Assembly (NCBI GenBank): GCA_020746835.1
Contig: JAGPNK010000007.1
Location: 1,969,501 to 2,033,500, forward strand
Length of the DNA stretch: 64,000 nt
Direction: 5' to 3'
Source of the DNA: Stachybotrys elegans
Taxonomy: Eukaryota > Ascomycota > Sordariomycetes > Hypocreales > Stachybotryaceae
A program made the translations under genes and the position numbers. Numbering within the stretch: the first letter of the stretch is position 1; every line of letters begins with the position of its first letter. Under the pieces are notes generated by a model. That model was not told the origin of the DNA. It did no database searches and was given only the letters and a program-made list of their open reading frames with translations. Shown here piece after piece: positions 10,831 through 22,928 of this stretch.

Positions 10831-13617
10831 ATGGAGCAGGGTAAGCTTCACACCCCAAGTCAATGACGATACCACGATACCCCTTGCTGCCTGTCCTTTT
10901 CTGCCTTTGATCGTTTGCTTTGCTCGTCTCTCGTTGCCCTATGAATGCCCCTCCTGAATCCTCTCACAGACAACACGCGCCCTGCTCTCCGACCGAAGAA
11001 GCGACCCCAATCCCGCGCGTCCACCACCTCGATCCATAGTGTTACAACACAAACTAACATGGACGCTGCCGGCTTCCCAGACGGCAACGACATATACGGG
11101 GGGCAATGGATGGCCAACGATCAGAGCAACTCCAAGGCCACCAGCCAGGGGCCCGAGATGAGCCCCGAGGATCTCGTCCTCCATGCCGCTGGCCAGATGC
11201 AAAACGCCCCTCACGGCTTCCAGATGGTAGACGCAGCAATGGCCGCTCACCTGGATCCTCTATCATACCAGCAGCAACAGCATCACCAGCAGGCAGCTCA
11301 TCCTCACATGCATCACCAACATGCTCACCCCCATGCTCATCACGGCATGCAGCACCCGCATCCTCCTGCACAACAGGCCCATACCCATTCTATGACGCGA
11401 CACCCTCTGCCCGTCGAGCAGTACGCTGGTAATGCGAGCTTTACCGAGGGGGAAATGTCGCTGTTTGATCACGATGACCAGCAAGATGACATAAAAACAA
11501 TCATGAGCCCCCGTCGAGCCAGGGCTACTCGATCAAGTGCGAACAATGAGCACGAGATGCGGCAGCTATACAAGATGAACTCGCACCGGAAACTCAATGA
11601 GGTGGCTGCCGAGCTGCACGGGAACGAGCGAGGACCGAATTCGGAACGGGCGCGTCAAATCTTTGCCATGATCTGGTAAGTAGCATGCTACACATCTCGT
11701 GGATCGCTCACATGCTCATTTTCTGTCAGGATCGATTCAGTATGTTCTAAGGGCAAAGGATCGGTCCCCCGAGGCAGAGTGTACGCCAACTACGCATCAA
11801 GGTGCGCCACAGAGAGAATCACTGTTCTCAACCCTGCCAGCTTCGGAAAGCTCGTTCGTGTATTGTTTCCCGGCCTGAAGACTCGACGTCTCGGTGTTCG
11901 CGGCGAGTCCAAGTACCACTACGTGAACTTTGAGATCAAGGAGGACCAGCGCGACGTGGAAACTGAGCTCCCTCAGCCTGCGAGACTACTCGCTGAGCCA
12001 GAGAGCTTGACATTGAACAATAGGTACGCAACGCGGCATGGCATGACCTGCAGCAAGCTGCTAACGAATGGTTGCTGCAGCCCTCCGGCATCACTAGCCA
12101 TGGAATCGACCACGGCGCCGATACGAAAACGATCCTATAGCGCTTTCCAGGATGGAGAGGCGCGGCCCACGTCACTCAAGAGAGGACGGGCCTATTATCG
12201 ACAGCCAGAAATAGCACTCGAGACGATGCGCGCCACGGCAGCTTGGTCAGGAATCGAGATTGTACTGCCCACGACGGACACCGAGATATACGGAAAGCCA
12301 GAGGGAGAAGCAATCACTCTTCCTCTGATCGATCCCTACCTACCCCAGGGCACAGATCCTGACGCGGCCAAGTCCCTCAAGGCCCTGTATCTCTCACATT
12401 GCACGTCGCTGGTGGAGTGCATTCGATATGTGAGGGAGAAGAGCTTCTTTCACCTCTACACCTCTTTCCAGGGCACTCTTACCATGCCCGTAAAGAGGCT
12501 TCTCGAACATCCAGATATGGCACCCTGGATAGAAGCATGCGACTTGCTCCTCTACCAGACAATGATGCGAATCATTGCAAGACTGGTCCTGCAGGTGGTC
12601 CCTCAGCCTGTGCTCACTATCTTCAACAACATTCAGGAAAAGTTGGTGTCACACGTCAGGGACGCCTTCCAAGGGATGCCTCAGCACGTTATACTTGCCA
12701 AGGAGTCGCCAGCAGCCATCTTTGCCGGTCTACTAAATCAAGCGCTACGGGCCAACCTCGCTGCTCACGCCGCGGCCAATATGCTGGCCAATCCTGACAA
12801 CCGTGATCAGATGTATATGGATTGGATCACGCTGATAAAACCCCGCAAGATGGCAGAGCTGGTGCCTTCGCGCGGCATGGACGATGTCGTCAATCTCCTG
12901 GTGTGGGAGATGCGGGATCTCCTGGGCCCGATCAACGTGGACTGGGAGGTGGAGTGCTGCTACGTCTACGGAGATGTTTTACGCAGCCGTAACATGGCAG
13001 GAAACACCGAAGAGGGCGATACGCCTGCTATCTCAGCCATCGACCGATGGGTCAGCTTGCTGCACAGCCTGCCCAGCAAGTTCCCCTATGCTTCGCACGC
13101 CGACATCGCCTTGTGTGTCGAGCGAGTAGGCACGGCCGTCATGCGCGACATTACCATGAAGGGGGGCAAGAGCTTCAGCAGCTGGTGGGTGCTGAAGACG
13201 TGGCTGGACGAGATGGTCATGTTCCTCGGCGAAACGGGCGGTTTCATGGCACACAAGGGCAGGCTCAGCTCGAGTGAAGGCCTCAGCTCCAATGAAGTGC
13301 CTAAGCGACGCCTGATGAGCCAAGAGACGACCCGACAGCAATCTCAACAGATCAGCGTGGGCGATGAGGGTCTCGATATGGCGGATAAGACACAGTCACA
13401 GCCGGGTCGGGCACCCTTTCCCCCGCCGAGCGCATCGGCAGCAACAAACAGCCAAGGACAACCCGCGATGGGTGGCGGAGATAACCCCGACGACAGCGGC
13501 ATAGTGATACAGTCGCCAGAGGATGAGTTTTCCATCGATAAGTTTGCGTTCACCGCGCCGCCCGAGGGCCCAGATCTGCTGGAAGATGAGGGCCTAGAAG
13601 CAGACTCGAAGCTATAA
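10831..13617 (+). CDS. RFX-family transcription factor (CPCR1/Sak1/Rfx1 type)
   Basis: DNA-binding regulator of the winged-helix RFX family. Fungal members act in cell-cycle, DNA-damage or secondary-metabolism and morphology control (CPCR1 of Acremonium, sak1 of fission yeast), and which applies here is not visible. Four exons, 10831-10840, 10970-11675, 11730-12023 and 12081-13617, give about 848 aa. The N-terminus has a His/Gln-rich tract (SYQQQQHHQQAAHPHMHHQH). The RFX domain spans roughly residues 210-310: VAAELHGNERGPNSERARQI, GSVPRGRVYANYASRC, LVRVLFPGLKTRRLG, RGESKYHYVNF. A conserved RFX C-terminal region follows, then an acidic tail. The first coding exon is only 10 nt (ATGGAGCAGG). 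The intron at 12024-12080 is 57 nt, stop-free and in frame, so a naive reading would retain it. Confidence 0.93.
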
Positions 13618-15118
13618 GCGGGCAAGTCACGAATCTTTTTGGCGCATGGGTCAAGTTTGTGGGAGTTGGCGGCGTTCTGGCAAGAGTACATGGCGTAACA
13701 CACGACAAAGTGTGTTGGAAGGGGGGCGGGAGAGGGCGGAGTGAATCGATACCCACCAGCATCCGTGGACCGATGTGGCGGTCGACAGGACGCAAAAGCA
13801 AATTAATCACACTGATGATTCAGACGACGAGATGAAAGGGCACGATGACTGCCGGCACTATTTGTTCCATCATGTTCCATGAAGGACAGGGACTGAGGGG
13901 GGGGGTAATGGGAGAGTAGGAGAAGTCCCCGTTCTGGATGTACATATATTTCTAATAGCAGGATGGGCTCGGCATGTCAGGTTGGTTTCCGCAGTGGATG
14001 GATGGTTTTGACAACTTGGAAGCGTTTGCTCGGGACTTTGTTACCAAGACGGCGGCGCCCGTCAAGCGAGCTATAATGGTATGGCAGTATCATGTAACCC
14101 GGGCACTTGGGTGACAGAGAAACGCTTACAAGCCGTAGAGCTATTATTAGTTGGTGTAGTGTTAATTGAAGAGTGAGTGTCAGTCATGGACGTCGTTTCT
14201 CACGCATTGCTGTGCAAACCTCTCCCGGTGCGTGGCTGGTAGGCTGGTGGACTGGTAATTACTACGTATACGGAGTCTAGTAAAGGGTTGGTGCGGGATA
14301 CTCTGGGGACTTCTGAAGGATAATGGCGTTCCAGCTGAGTTCAGCTGGGCTCAGCTTATGGATCTTGGTTGGTCCGGACCAAGAGGGACGAACCGACGCA
14401 GAAAGTAACGGCAGCAGATGGCGAACCGGTGACAGCGATGACGACAACATCCATGCAGAGTGTATGTACCTACATCATGCTGCTCCGAGGTAGGAGGTGT
14501 CGTGCATGGCACGATACCATGTAGGGAGTTGATGCAGGAGGTGGATGAATCGAGAGGTGCAGTCTGTCAATAGTATGAATTCGAGATATAGGGTAGGCAA
14601 GAAGATGGAGCGGGATGCGTTGCGCTGGAGGTACTAAGTTCATACTTGAAGGGATGGAGTGTTGTACTAGTTGGAAGCATGGGTATAGCCCCACGGGGAC
14701 AGAGAATCAATAATGGAATCATGTCAAGGCAAACCAGTACCGGTGGGGGAAGAGAAATGAATTGGATGAAGAAGTGGTGATGCCTTTGTCAGTGGTAGAT
14801 GCATACAGTGGGTCGACTAAAGTAAGCTGACTTTTCGTTCACCTTCTCACCCTGAGAGTCCTGTCGGATTACTTTTGCTGACCCACCGTGCTCCTACAGT
14901 GGTGCCGAAGGCGGATAGAGCCAGTGGGCTATGTGGAAGTGGGACCCAGCAGTAGTACATTATGGAAAGCACGGTGGCTCCGGGTCCGGCGCTGGAAAGC
15001 AGCTCCGGCTGTGGACAAACAGAGGCAAAGCAACTTGGGCAGGCGAAAAGATGACTCCCACCAGGCGCGAAACCTGGAACTTGGCTGCCGACGGGCTGCC
15101 CAGGCATTGGGGCACTAG

Positions 15119-15134
15119 TTTATTTATTTATTTA
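15119..15134. repeat. Microsatellite (TTTA)4
   Basis: Four perfect copies of TTTA in the region upstream of aspartokinase. Confidence 0.7.
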
Positions 15135-15804
15135 TCCAATGGGTTCGATTTGGATGCTTGACTTGATCTTTTATTTTCCTCTTCCTCTTCTTCTACTACA
15201 CCTTCTGCCCTTGTTGGCCAGCAATTAGCACCAATTGACCAAGTATCGCCAGAAAAATCCAACGTCTCTCTGTCTCTCTCTCCCTCTCTGTTGGACCACT
15301 AGCAGACACTGAGGCGACTGGCTTCTTTCTTAGGCCCATTTTCCAACCCACCCACTTCCACACTCGCCCACCACCCCTCCATCTTATTGCCCTCCCTCAC
15401 GCAATTCGTTGGCGCAACCGGGAGCGTACACCTGCAGCGGGTTGGTGCTACAGATCTCGTCCTGGTTTCTTACTCTCCATCCATACCATCAAGTATAGTG
15501 TATACATAGTATATACGCACTTGAGCACGTCGCCTGGTTCCTGTTGGCGGAACAATACCCTTTTTCTCGGCATTCTACATCTCGTTGCCATTTTCGCCCA
15601 ATTCATCCATCTCGGCACGGCTAACTGGTCCGGTTATTATTCATACGCCAGTAGTGCGATACCGGTGTTTGACACGCGCGGTTGAGAGGCCGAGGGAGAG
15701 AGCCACTTAAGCATTTTGGCTTCGTACAGCACATCTCGGATTCCACCAACCGTCTGCCCGTGGCATTATCTTGCCAATTCGTTACCGGATTGTATTTCTA
15801 CCAT

Positions 15805-15811
15805 TGAGTCA
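15805..15811. promoter_or_regulatory. Gcn4/CPC1-like site TGAGTCA before aspartokinase
   Basis: Perfect TGASTCA core bound by Gcn4/CPC1, the bZIP activator of general amino-acid control in fungi. It lies 19 bases upstream of the ATG and so may be inside the transcribed leader. Chance matches are expected several times in 64 kb, so this is suggestive only. Confidence 0.35.
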
Positions 15812-15829
15812 TCGCCAAGCCGCAAGACT

Positions 15830-17760
15830 ATGGGCAGCTGCACCTACAACAACTCGCCCAGCCTGGGCTGGGTTGTTCAAAAATTTGGAGGCACCAGCGT
15901 GGGAAAGTTTCCACTAAAGGTAAGGAAGGCAATGAATCCTCCTCACCCCTACCCCCGTCGCTCGTTGCTGTCATCCTGGATCTCACAACACTAACTCGGC
16001 TGTCAGATTGCTCAAGATATCGTCAAGTATGTCTCATGGCCTCGTGTCCAGCCCCGAGACATGTGCAATCAACCAACCCCCCTTCCACTCCAAGATTGGT
16101 GGGACTGACTCATTGCCACAGGGCAAGCCTTTCCAAGAACCGTGTCGTCGTTGTGTGCTCTGCACGCAGTACCGGCAAGAAGGCCGAGGGCACCACCAGC
16201 CGGTAAGTCGGGCGCATGCGAAACATGCAGCCTCGAGTGCTGACCTTTGGTGCCGCAGGCTGCTGGGTGTCTATTCCAAGCTCAGGTCCGTGGGCGCTGC
16301 CACCGTTCCCGAGGATGAGCAGCTCGCCCTCATCGAGCAGGCCAAGGGGCTCATCGCCGATATCTGCAATGACCACGTTTTCGCTGCCGAGTCCTATGTG
16401 CAGGATGCAGACCTGAGAGCCGGTCTCGTAGAAAAGGTCAAGGCCGAGTGCCAGGAGCTCATCGAGTACATTGTGGCAGCTAAGCGCTTCCGCCTCGAGA
16501 TTAATGCTCGGTCCAAAGATCGCGTCATCAGCTTTGGCGAAAAGCTTAGCTGTCACTACATGACTACCCTATTACACGATGCAGTATGCCTTCTCCTCAC
16601 CCTCTTTATCGCCCTGGTTCTTCTTCCCGGGTCGATGCGGATAGGATTTACTAACGTGATTGGTAGGGAGTGGAAGCAGAATATGTCGATCTGTGTGATA
16701 TCCTCCACACTGATACTCCCGCAGACCAGTTGGACGCCAGCTTCTATAAGTCTACCATATCGACCTTTGCGTCCAGAATTGCTGCGTGCGAGGCCCGTGT
16801 GCCTGTTGTGACTGGCTTCTTCGGTAATGTCCCTGGGAGCTTGATTGATGGCGACATTGGCCGCGGTTACACAGACTTGTGCGCGGCACTGTGCGCCGTT
16901 GGCTTGAGAGCAGAGGAGCTGCAGATCTGGAAGGAGGTCGATGGAATCTTCACCGCAGATCCCACCAAGGTCCCGACGGCCAGACTTCTGCCGTCCATCA
17001 CCCCCTCGGAAGCAGCCGAGTTGACGTTTTACGGCTCCGAAGTCATCCACCATCTCACCATGGACCAGGTCATCCGCGCGCACCCTCCCATCCCCATCCG
17101 CATCAAGAATGTCAAGAACCCCCGAGGAACCGGCACCATTGTCGTACCAGATCCGGTGCTGTCCGCCGGTCATCAGTTGCACCGATCACGGCCCTCTCAG
17201 CTGCGCAACGACCTCAACAACAAGAAGCCCAAGCGGCCGACGGCCGTGACCATCAAGGACAACATCACCGTCATCAACGTCCACTCCAACAAGCGATCCA
17301 TCTCCCACGGCTTCTTCGCCAGGGTCTTCTCCATACTCGACCGGCAGTCCATCTCCGTCGACCTCATCTCCACCAGTGAGGTCCACGTCTCGTTGGCCAT
17401 CCACACCAGCGCCATCCAGGTAGACGCCTTCGCCAAGGCCAAGGAGGAGCTCGAGGAGTGTGGCGACGTCAGCGTACTGACGGACATGGCCATTCTCAGT
17501 CTTGTCGGTGCCGACATGAAGAACATGGTTGGTGTTGCCGGTCGCATGTTTTCGACGCTGGGTGAGCATTATGTGAACATTGAGATGATTTCTCAGGGTA
17601 AGTTGACATGCGCCACACGTTGCTTTACTTGAGATGAGTTCCAGTATCTGACTATGGAATAGGTGCGAGCGAGATCAACATCTCGTGTGTTATTGATGCC
17701 AGGGACGCCACGAGGGCCATGAACGTCCTACATACCCACCTGTTTACGTTTCTCGAGTAG
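15830..17760 (+). CDS. HOM3: Aspartokinase (aspartate kinase)
   Basis: Phosphorylates L-aspartate with ATP, the first step towards threonine, methionine and homoserine. The fungal enzyme is feedback-inhibited by threonine (known). Six exons, 15830-15919, 16007-16026, 16122-16202, 16259-16583, 16667-17597 and 17663-17760, give 514 aa, close to yeast Hom3. The catalytic lysine motif KFGGTS is at residues 18-23. RVVVVCSARSTGKKAEGTTS spans exon 3. The kinase core contains GFFGNVPGSLIDGDIGRGYTD as a longer conserved block (key residues G, D and R) and VDGIFTADPTKVPTARLLP. Two ACT domains at the C-terminus (ITVINVHSNKRSISHGFFAR; LVGADMKNMVGVAGRMFSTL) form the allosteric site. Exon 2 is only 20 nt. 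All junctions restore frame. TGASTCA sites lie before the ATG and in intron 2. Confidence 0.96.
16106..16112. promoter_or_regulatory. Gcn4/CPC1-like site TGACTCA in aspartokinase intron 2
   Basis: A second perfect TGASTCA core, about 300 bases into the gene and within intron 2 (16027-16121). With the site at 15805 it makes two in about 300 bases at a gene expected to be under cross-pathway control. Confidence 0.3.
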
Positions 17761-18469
17761 ATATTTGGAGGGTTTCCAGGTTCATATAGATAGATCACTG
17801 TTTCTGGCAAGGAAAAAAAAACACCAGCTACTGGGACTATTTTCCGCTGGTCATTGGATAGGTAGTGTGGTGTGGTATATATTGATTTAGGTACGGATAA
17901 AACTGACATTGACGCCGATACATGGTGCCCTGCCACCTTTTCTATCATGACCCTTGCGACTGTTAGATATTCCTAGTTATTGATTTATGGCAAAACGAAT
18001 GAAGAGGCATGACGCCAATCCAATCACAGACCATACTTTGAGCACGCATAGAAGCGCCCGACCTGGAATGGGTGGTAAAGTTTAGGGTAGGTAGGCAGCC
18101 AGATAACAGGTGGAAAGTTACAGAGGCTGGCAGGAGCCACTAGATGGGTATCGACGCAGCGGGCTCCTGTACTACAACTATTACAGGGCTGGTTGGCTGC
18201 TGAAGCGGACGTCACATCCATCCTCAATCCGGCCAACCCAAGCCTTTTCCTTTCATCCCCTGCAACACGCTGCTGCTCACTCAAACAAGCTGCAGCGACG
18301 GAACCCATTCTCTCCAGCGCCGGAGATTTGACAATGCATCTTCTCCAATTCGAGTATACATAGGGAACGTCCCAATCTACGGCGTGCGAGCCGCTGAGAC
18401 ACACCGACCGACTCCAACCGAGTCCGACCTCGAGCTGACACCGGCTGCCCCTCGATTGCTGCCGCTGCC
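17761..18469. other. Intergenic between two plus-strand genes
   Basis: Holds the aspartokinase 3' UTR and the RCY1 promoter and leader. No gene is recognised. Confidence 0.5.
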
Positions 18470-21272
18470 ATGTACAACAAGCCAAGAGGTGCTGCTGCCC
18501 ATCGCGGCGGCAGCATTCTCAGCGCCCTCAAGGCCACCGAGATGCTCGATGCTCGGTCCAATTTGCCCGCAGGTATGGCATTCCGCCCTCCGCCCTCCCC
18601 CACCTGGCACATGTACTGACAGGATACCTTTAGAGATTCTCGTTGCGATCCTGGATCACCTGCCAGTTGCCGACCAGATGCGTTTCGCACGGACATCCCG
18701 CCGCATGAGGGAGATGGTCTACGACGACACCCGCTGGGTCTCGAGGCTCAGGGCAATGGGCTGCTGGGACGAGCGAGAGGCGAGGCAACGCTTCGACGAT
18801 TACGTTCGAAGGAGACGCGAGGCGGCAGAGCGGGCGAATGCTGCTGCGGCGGCTGGAAAGACGAATGGATCTGGACCGGCTCCGGCTGCAGCGGCTGCGA
18901 CGACGCTGTTTGATGCATCCGTGGAGGAGAAGAGACTACAAAGACCAGTGGCTGACATGCGGGATGGATTCGAGACTATGGCCATCGGTGCGCCAGCAAA
19001 GGACGCCACGCAGGATCCGTCGGCGTATCTAGATGTGTTCAAGAAGGTCAAGAGCATCCGGGGAGGCGCGAGACAAGAGTTTGGAAAGATCTACGGCGCC
19101 CTAGCTCCCTTCTACTTCGACATGATCAAGGCCAAGACGCATGCCGACCCCGTCATCTTCCAGGCCTTCCGTGACCCGGAGAGCCAGGCCCAGATGCTGT
19201 CGAACCTTGTGCGGTTCGCCAAGAGCGACTGGGCCGAGGGCTGCCACAACCGCGAGGAAAAGCTCAAGTCCATGACGAGCATCTTTGAGAGCGCGGTGCT
19301 CCGTGAGTTTGAGCAGGGTTACGAGTTTTGGGACGTCGACGGGAGGATGCGGCGGTATGCCCATGTCCTTCACACCCTCGGTGGTGCGAGGAGTGGCATC
19401 GATCTCTTTATCCAGAAGCACCCCATCTTCGATGACCGTCAGTTGATGGTCAACCCCATAGACTGTCTGAACCGCGAAGTTGTCGACGAGGTCTCCATGG
19501 AGCCCTCACGTTTGTTCTTTGAGATGCTGCTGGCCAAGGTGAACGAACAGGCTGATATCATTGAGCGGATATTCCCAGAGCCTGCCAATGTTTTCTGGTC
19601 GTTCCTGGACAAGGTTCGAGACGATACCATAATGGACTACACGACAACACTATTTGACGAATCTCACGAACGTAGCCTGTCCTCGTACCTCAAGGCCGTG
19701 GCGGGCATCTTTGAGCAGACGATGCTGTTTTTCCAGTCTGTGACGCCGCCCAAGTCGTTTGAAGGACCCATCGAGGACAAGGCAAAGGAGATGACCCTCA
19801 GGGTATTCGAGCCGCATATTGACCTCTACTTGCAAGAAGAGCTAGACTATTTTGCGCGCCAAGCCGACGCGGAGGTTGCAGAATGGGACAAGAAGCTGTC
19901 GGAGCAGGACTCGACCCTGGAATCCTTCTACATGTCCAACATCAACCGCTCCGCTGATAAGAAGGATTTCCTAAGTTCTTTTAGAAAGGTGATCATGATG
20001 CCCGTCACGGTTCTGCCAAGCTTTCCCATGGGTTCTCCCTTTGGAACTACAAAACCCGCCACAGAGACGGGTTCGGGCCCGGCCGCTCCAAACCACCTGA
20101 CCGGTCTCGCTCCATCGAGGCCGGCAACTCCTGGATTGGGTGGTAGTGTGGATGGTCGGCATAGCCCACTTCCCGAGAAGGCCCCAACGGATGAGCTTGC
20201 AGCCAAGGCGGCGCTCATGACTTCTAAGCTGGAGGGCATCAAGACACTCTTCAGCGTGGAAGTTGCTTTGAAGCTTGTGCATGCGGCCAAAGCAAGCCTA
20301 GGGCGCGCGGCGCTGTTTATCAGGCTGGGCGGGCAAACCGGCGGAGAAGCCAGAGAGCAGTGCGCCAACATATTCATCGCCTTGCTGCGCATCCTCGGGC
20401 AGAAGCACGTCAAGACTGGATTCGACCAGGCCGTGGACCACTTGTCTCACTATAACCCCCGCGAAGTCAGCGACCACAACCAGTCTGGCGTGGCGCCACT
20501 TGTCACGTTTATCGAGCTCGTCAACGTGGGCGACCTCATCAGCCAGATGATTGACGTCTTCTACGAGCAACAGCTGTCGGCACCCAAGATTGCCGACAAG
20601 AACGACTTCTTGGACCCGGCTGGTCTAGCAAAGAAGAAGTTTGAGCAGATGCTGGACGAGAGCGTGGCGGCAGGACTCAACAAGGGCATTGATGTGCTCA
20701 TGGATGAGGTGGAATACCTCCACGGCTCTACGCAGCTCCCGACCGACTACAATCCCGCTGCAACAGGGGCGTCAGACAAGACGGCCAGCATCACCGGCTC
20801 GGAGCTGGGTATTGGCCCCACGCCGACGGCCAAGCGCATCGTGGAGCTCGTGTCGTCGCACACCAAGATGCTGGTGGGCACAACGGACAAGTCGATGCTG
20901 GACGTGTTCAACGGCGAGGTGGGCCTGCGGCTCTTCAACGCCATCTGCAAGCACCTGAAGCGGCAGCGCATCAGCACCGACGGCGCCGTCAAGGTCATTG
21001 CCGATATGAACCTGTACTTTGACTACGTGCGCACGCTGCGCAACAACGACGTGATGCCTTACTTCCGGGCCCTGCGCGAGCTGAGCCAGCTGTACCTCAT
21101 CGACCCGACGCACGCCAAGGAGCTGGCCACGGTCATTGCTGACGGCGACCGCTTCGCCGGCATTTTCCGCGCCGAGGAGGTGTACGAGTTTGCGCAGCGC
21201 CGTGCCGACTGGTACCAGGTCAAAACGCGCGTCGAGCGCGCCATGTATGGGCTTGAGTGCAGCGTCATGTGA
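18470..21272 (+). CDS. RCY1: Recyclin-1, F-box protein of endocytic recycling
   Basis: F-box protein that with Skp1 promotes recycling of membrane proteins (e.g. the v-SNARE Snc1) from endosomes to the surface and supports polarised growth (known in yeast). Two exons, 18470-18572 and 18634-21272, give 913 aa. The start MYNKPRGAAAHRGGSILSAL follows an A/C-rich leader. The intron joins ..NLPA to EILVAILDHLP, the first helix of the F-box (about residues 34-80, with ADQMRFARTSRRMREMVYDD). The rest is a long helical Sec10/exocyst-like region, including GYEFWDVDGRMRRYAHVLHT and the C-terminal VRTLRNNDVMPYFRALRELS. The protein ends in CSVM, a CaaX prenylation box, as expected for Rcy1. A Pro/Ser/Gly-rich insertion (about residues 540-600) interrupts the helical part. 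Confidence 0.93.
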
Positions 21273-21711
21273 AGATGCAAGTAAGGGGGGGGGGAGGAAA
21301 CGTATATCATGAATCTTGAAATAAACGGAAAAACAGAAACAGCAACGGCTGGTATATATATAAATGTCTTTGTTGGTGTCACTGGGTTGAACGTGGGGAT
21401 GCAGATATTCTCTCGAGTCACGATATCTAGGCTTACCAGGACAGAGGGTAAGAGTCTACATGAATGCCATGTTTATATTACGACGTATTTGTTTCCAGAT
21501 GATGTCTTCTATGTAGTGACCACGCCGTTGCAATGGCAGGGCTTGCCTATTTATATGTATGGCCATGTGTACTCCAATATTGACGCATGTATGGTTTTCA
21601 AGACACCCCCAAACGCCTGAATGGCATGCTGCTGGCCATTCCCACCCACCCTTTGCGCCGATATCTGCCTGATTCGTGGAAGTCGTCATCGTGAATAGCT
21701 GGTCGCGCGTG
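21273..21711. other. Convergent 3' region
   Basis: Lies between RCY1 (+) and CDK7 (-). A-rich just after the RCY1 stop. Presumably both 3' UTRs, with nothing else seen. Confidence 0.55.
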
Positions 21712-22928
21712 CTACATGCGCTGGCCAAAGTCAAGCTTGCGGGCGACCTTTGCGCCTCTGTCGTTGACCTCGTCGTCGGCCTTGCCCGGGCGGCGCTTGA
21801 GGTCGGCGGCCATCCTCTCCTCGCCGCCGCCCTTGCGGGGGAGGTCCTGCTTGCGGGTTGGCCTGGGGTCGGCGTGCCACCAGGGGTGGTCGAGCATGCC
21901 CTTTGCGGTGATGCGCTTGCGGGGGTTGAGGGTGAGGGTCTTGATGAGGAGGTCGACGCCGTCGGAGCCGACGGTGCCGAAGCGCATCTCGAACCAGTCC
22001 TTGGGGCGGAGGGGGTTCTGGACGGGGACGGTGTACTCGGGCAGCTTGGTGACGCCGGGCCAGTTGTCGTCGTTGGGGGTGCCGATGGCGTCGCAGATCA
22101 TCTTGATCTGGTCGAGCTCCGTGTTGCCGGGCATGTAGGGGGCGCGGAGGATGAGCTCGGCGAAGACGGTGCCGACGGACCAGACGTCGACGGCGCCGCT
22201 GTAGTGACGGGCGCCGAAGAGCAGCTCGGGGGGACGGTACCAGCGGGTGATGACGTTGGAGGTCATGTTCTGGTGGGGGTCGGCGAAGTTGCGGGCGAGA
22301 CCGAAATCGGCGAGCTTGACCTCGCCGTCGGCGGCGATGAGCAAGTTGTTGGGCTTGATATCGCGGTGGAGGACGAAGCTCTCGTGGCAGAACCAGACGG
22401 CGCGGGTGAGCATGCCCATCCAGGCCTTGATGTCCGGGGCGCCGTAGCGGACATTGTCGACGTCGCGGATGAGGATCTCGAGGTCGCCGAGGGGCAGGTA
22501 CTCGAGGACGAGGTTGAGGTTCTGATCCTTGGAGGAGAAGACGGAGAGGAGGGAGATGATGTTAGGGTGGCGCAGCTCCTGCAGGTGCTTGATCTCGCGG
22601 ACCGCGTCGGGCGCCATGCCCTCCGTGTACTCCTTCTGCACCTTGATCTTCTTGATGGCGACGAGGCTGGAAGGTTCGGAGCGCAGGTGGCCGAGGAAGA
22701 CGATGGCGTAGGTACCCTCACCGAGTCGCTTGCCTAGAGAGTAGTAGCATGTGAGCTTGGGATGTTCGCAGTTCCTTCTTCTTCTTCTTCTGCTCCTCTT
22801 TGCGGTCTTGTCACAAGCAAATTAGGGGAGGGGAAGGCTGGTGGCGTACCCTTAACGTATTTCCGCTTCTCCTCCTCGTTCATCTGCTCCGCTAGATCCA
22901 TCGTGACGGGGACGGCGCTGGGCGACAT
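21712..22928 (-). CDS. KIN28: Cyclin-dependent kinase of TFIIH (CDK7/Kin28/Mcs6)
   Basis: Catalytic subunit of the TFIIK module of TFIIH. It phosphorylates the RNA polymerase II C-terminal domain at Ser5/Ser7 and can act as a CDK-activating kinase (known). Two minus-strand exons, 22928-22850 and 22733-21712, give 366 aa. The Gly loop is GEGTYAIV (from residue 31) and the ATP lysine is Lys54 in VAIKKIKV. The catalytic loop is VLHRDIKPNNLLI and the magnesium loop is DFGLARNF. The activation segment NMTSNVITRWYRPPELLFGA carries the T-loop Thr in a context like Kin28 (LTSNVVTRWYR). NVRYGAPDIKAWM (PSTAIRE-helix side) and the C-terminal HPWWHADPRPT block fit CDK7. The tail is basic and Lys/Arg-rich. 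It is divergent from the secreted protein gene. Confidence 0.95.

Larger units (their letters stand above)
13618..15829. other. Intergenic: RFX 3' region and aspartokinase promoter/leader
   Basis: No gene is recognised in 2.2 kb. A (TTTA)4 repeat at 15119-15134 is followed by about 650 bases that are C/T-rich, the typical look of a fungal promoter and 5' leader. A TGAGTCA word lies 19 bases before the aspartokinase ATG. Confidence 0.5.

Noticed and set aside
15136..15152. tRNA B-box-like word GGGTTCGATTTGG
   Set aside because: No matching A-box or cloverleaf could be drawn around it.
21912..22642. Idea that CDK7 could be another CDK (Cdk1/Pho85)
   Set aside because: The LLFGARHYSGAVDVWSVG and NMTSNVITRWYR segments and the C-terminal HPWW block are specific to the Kin28/CDK7 group.
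21676..22737. 353-codon plus-strand frame
   Set aside because: Exact antisense of the CDK7 kinase exon. Composition (Gly/Asp/Val-rich) is a codon shadow.
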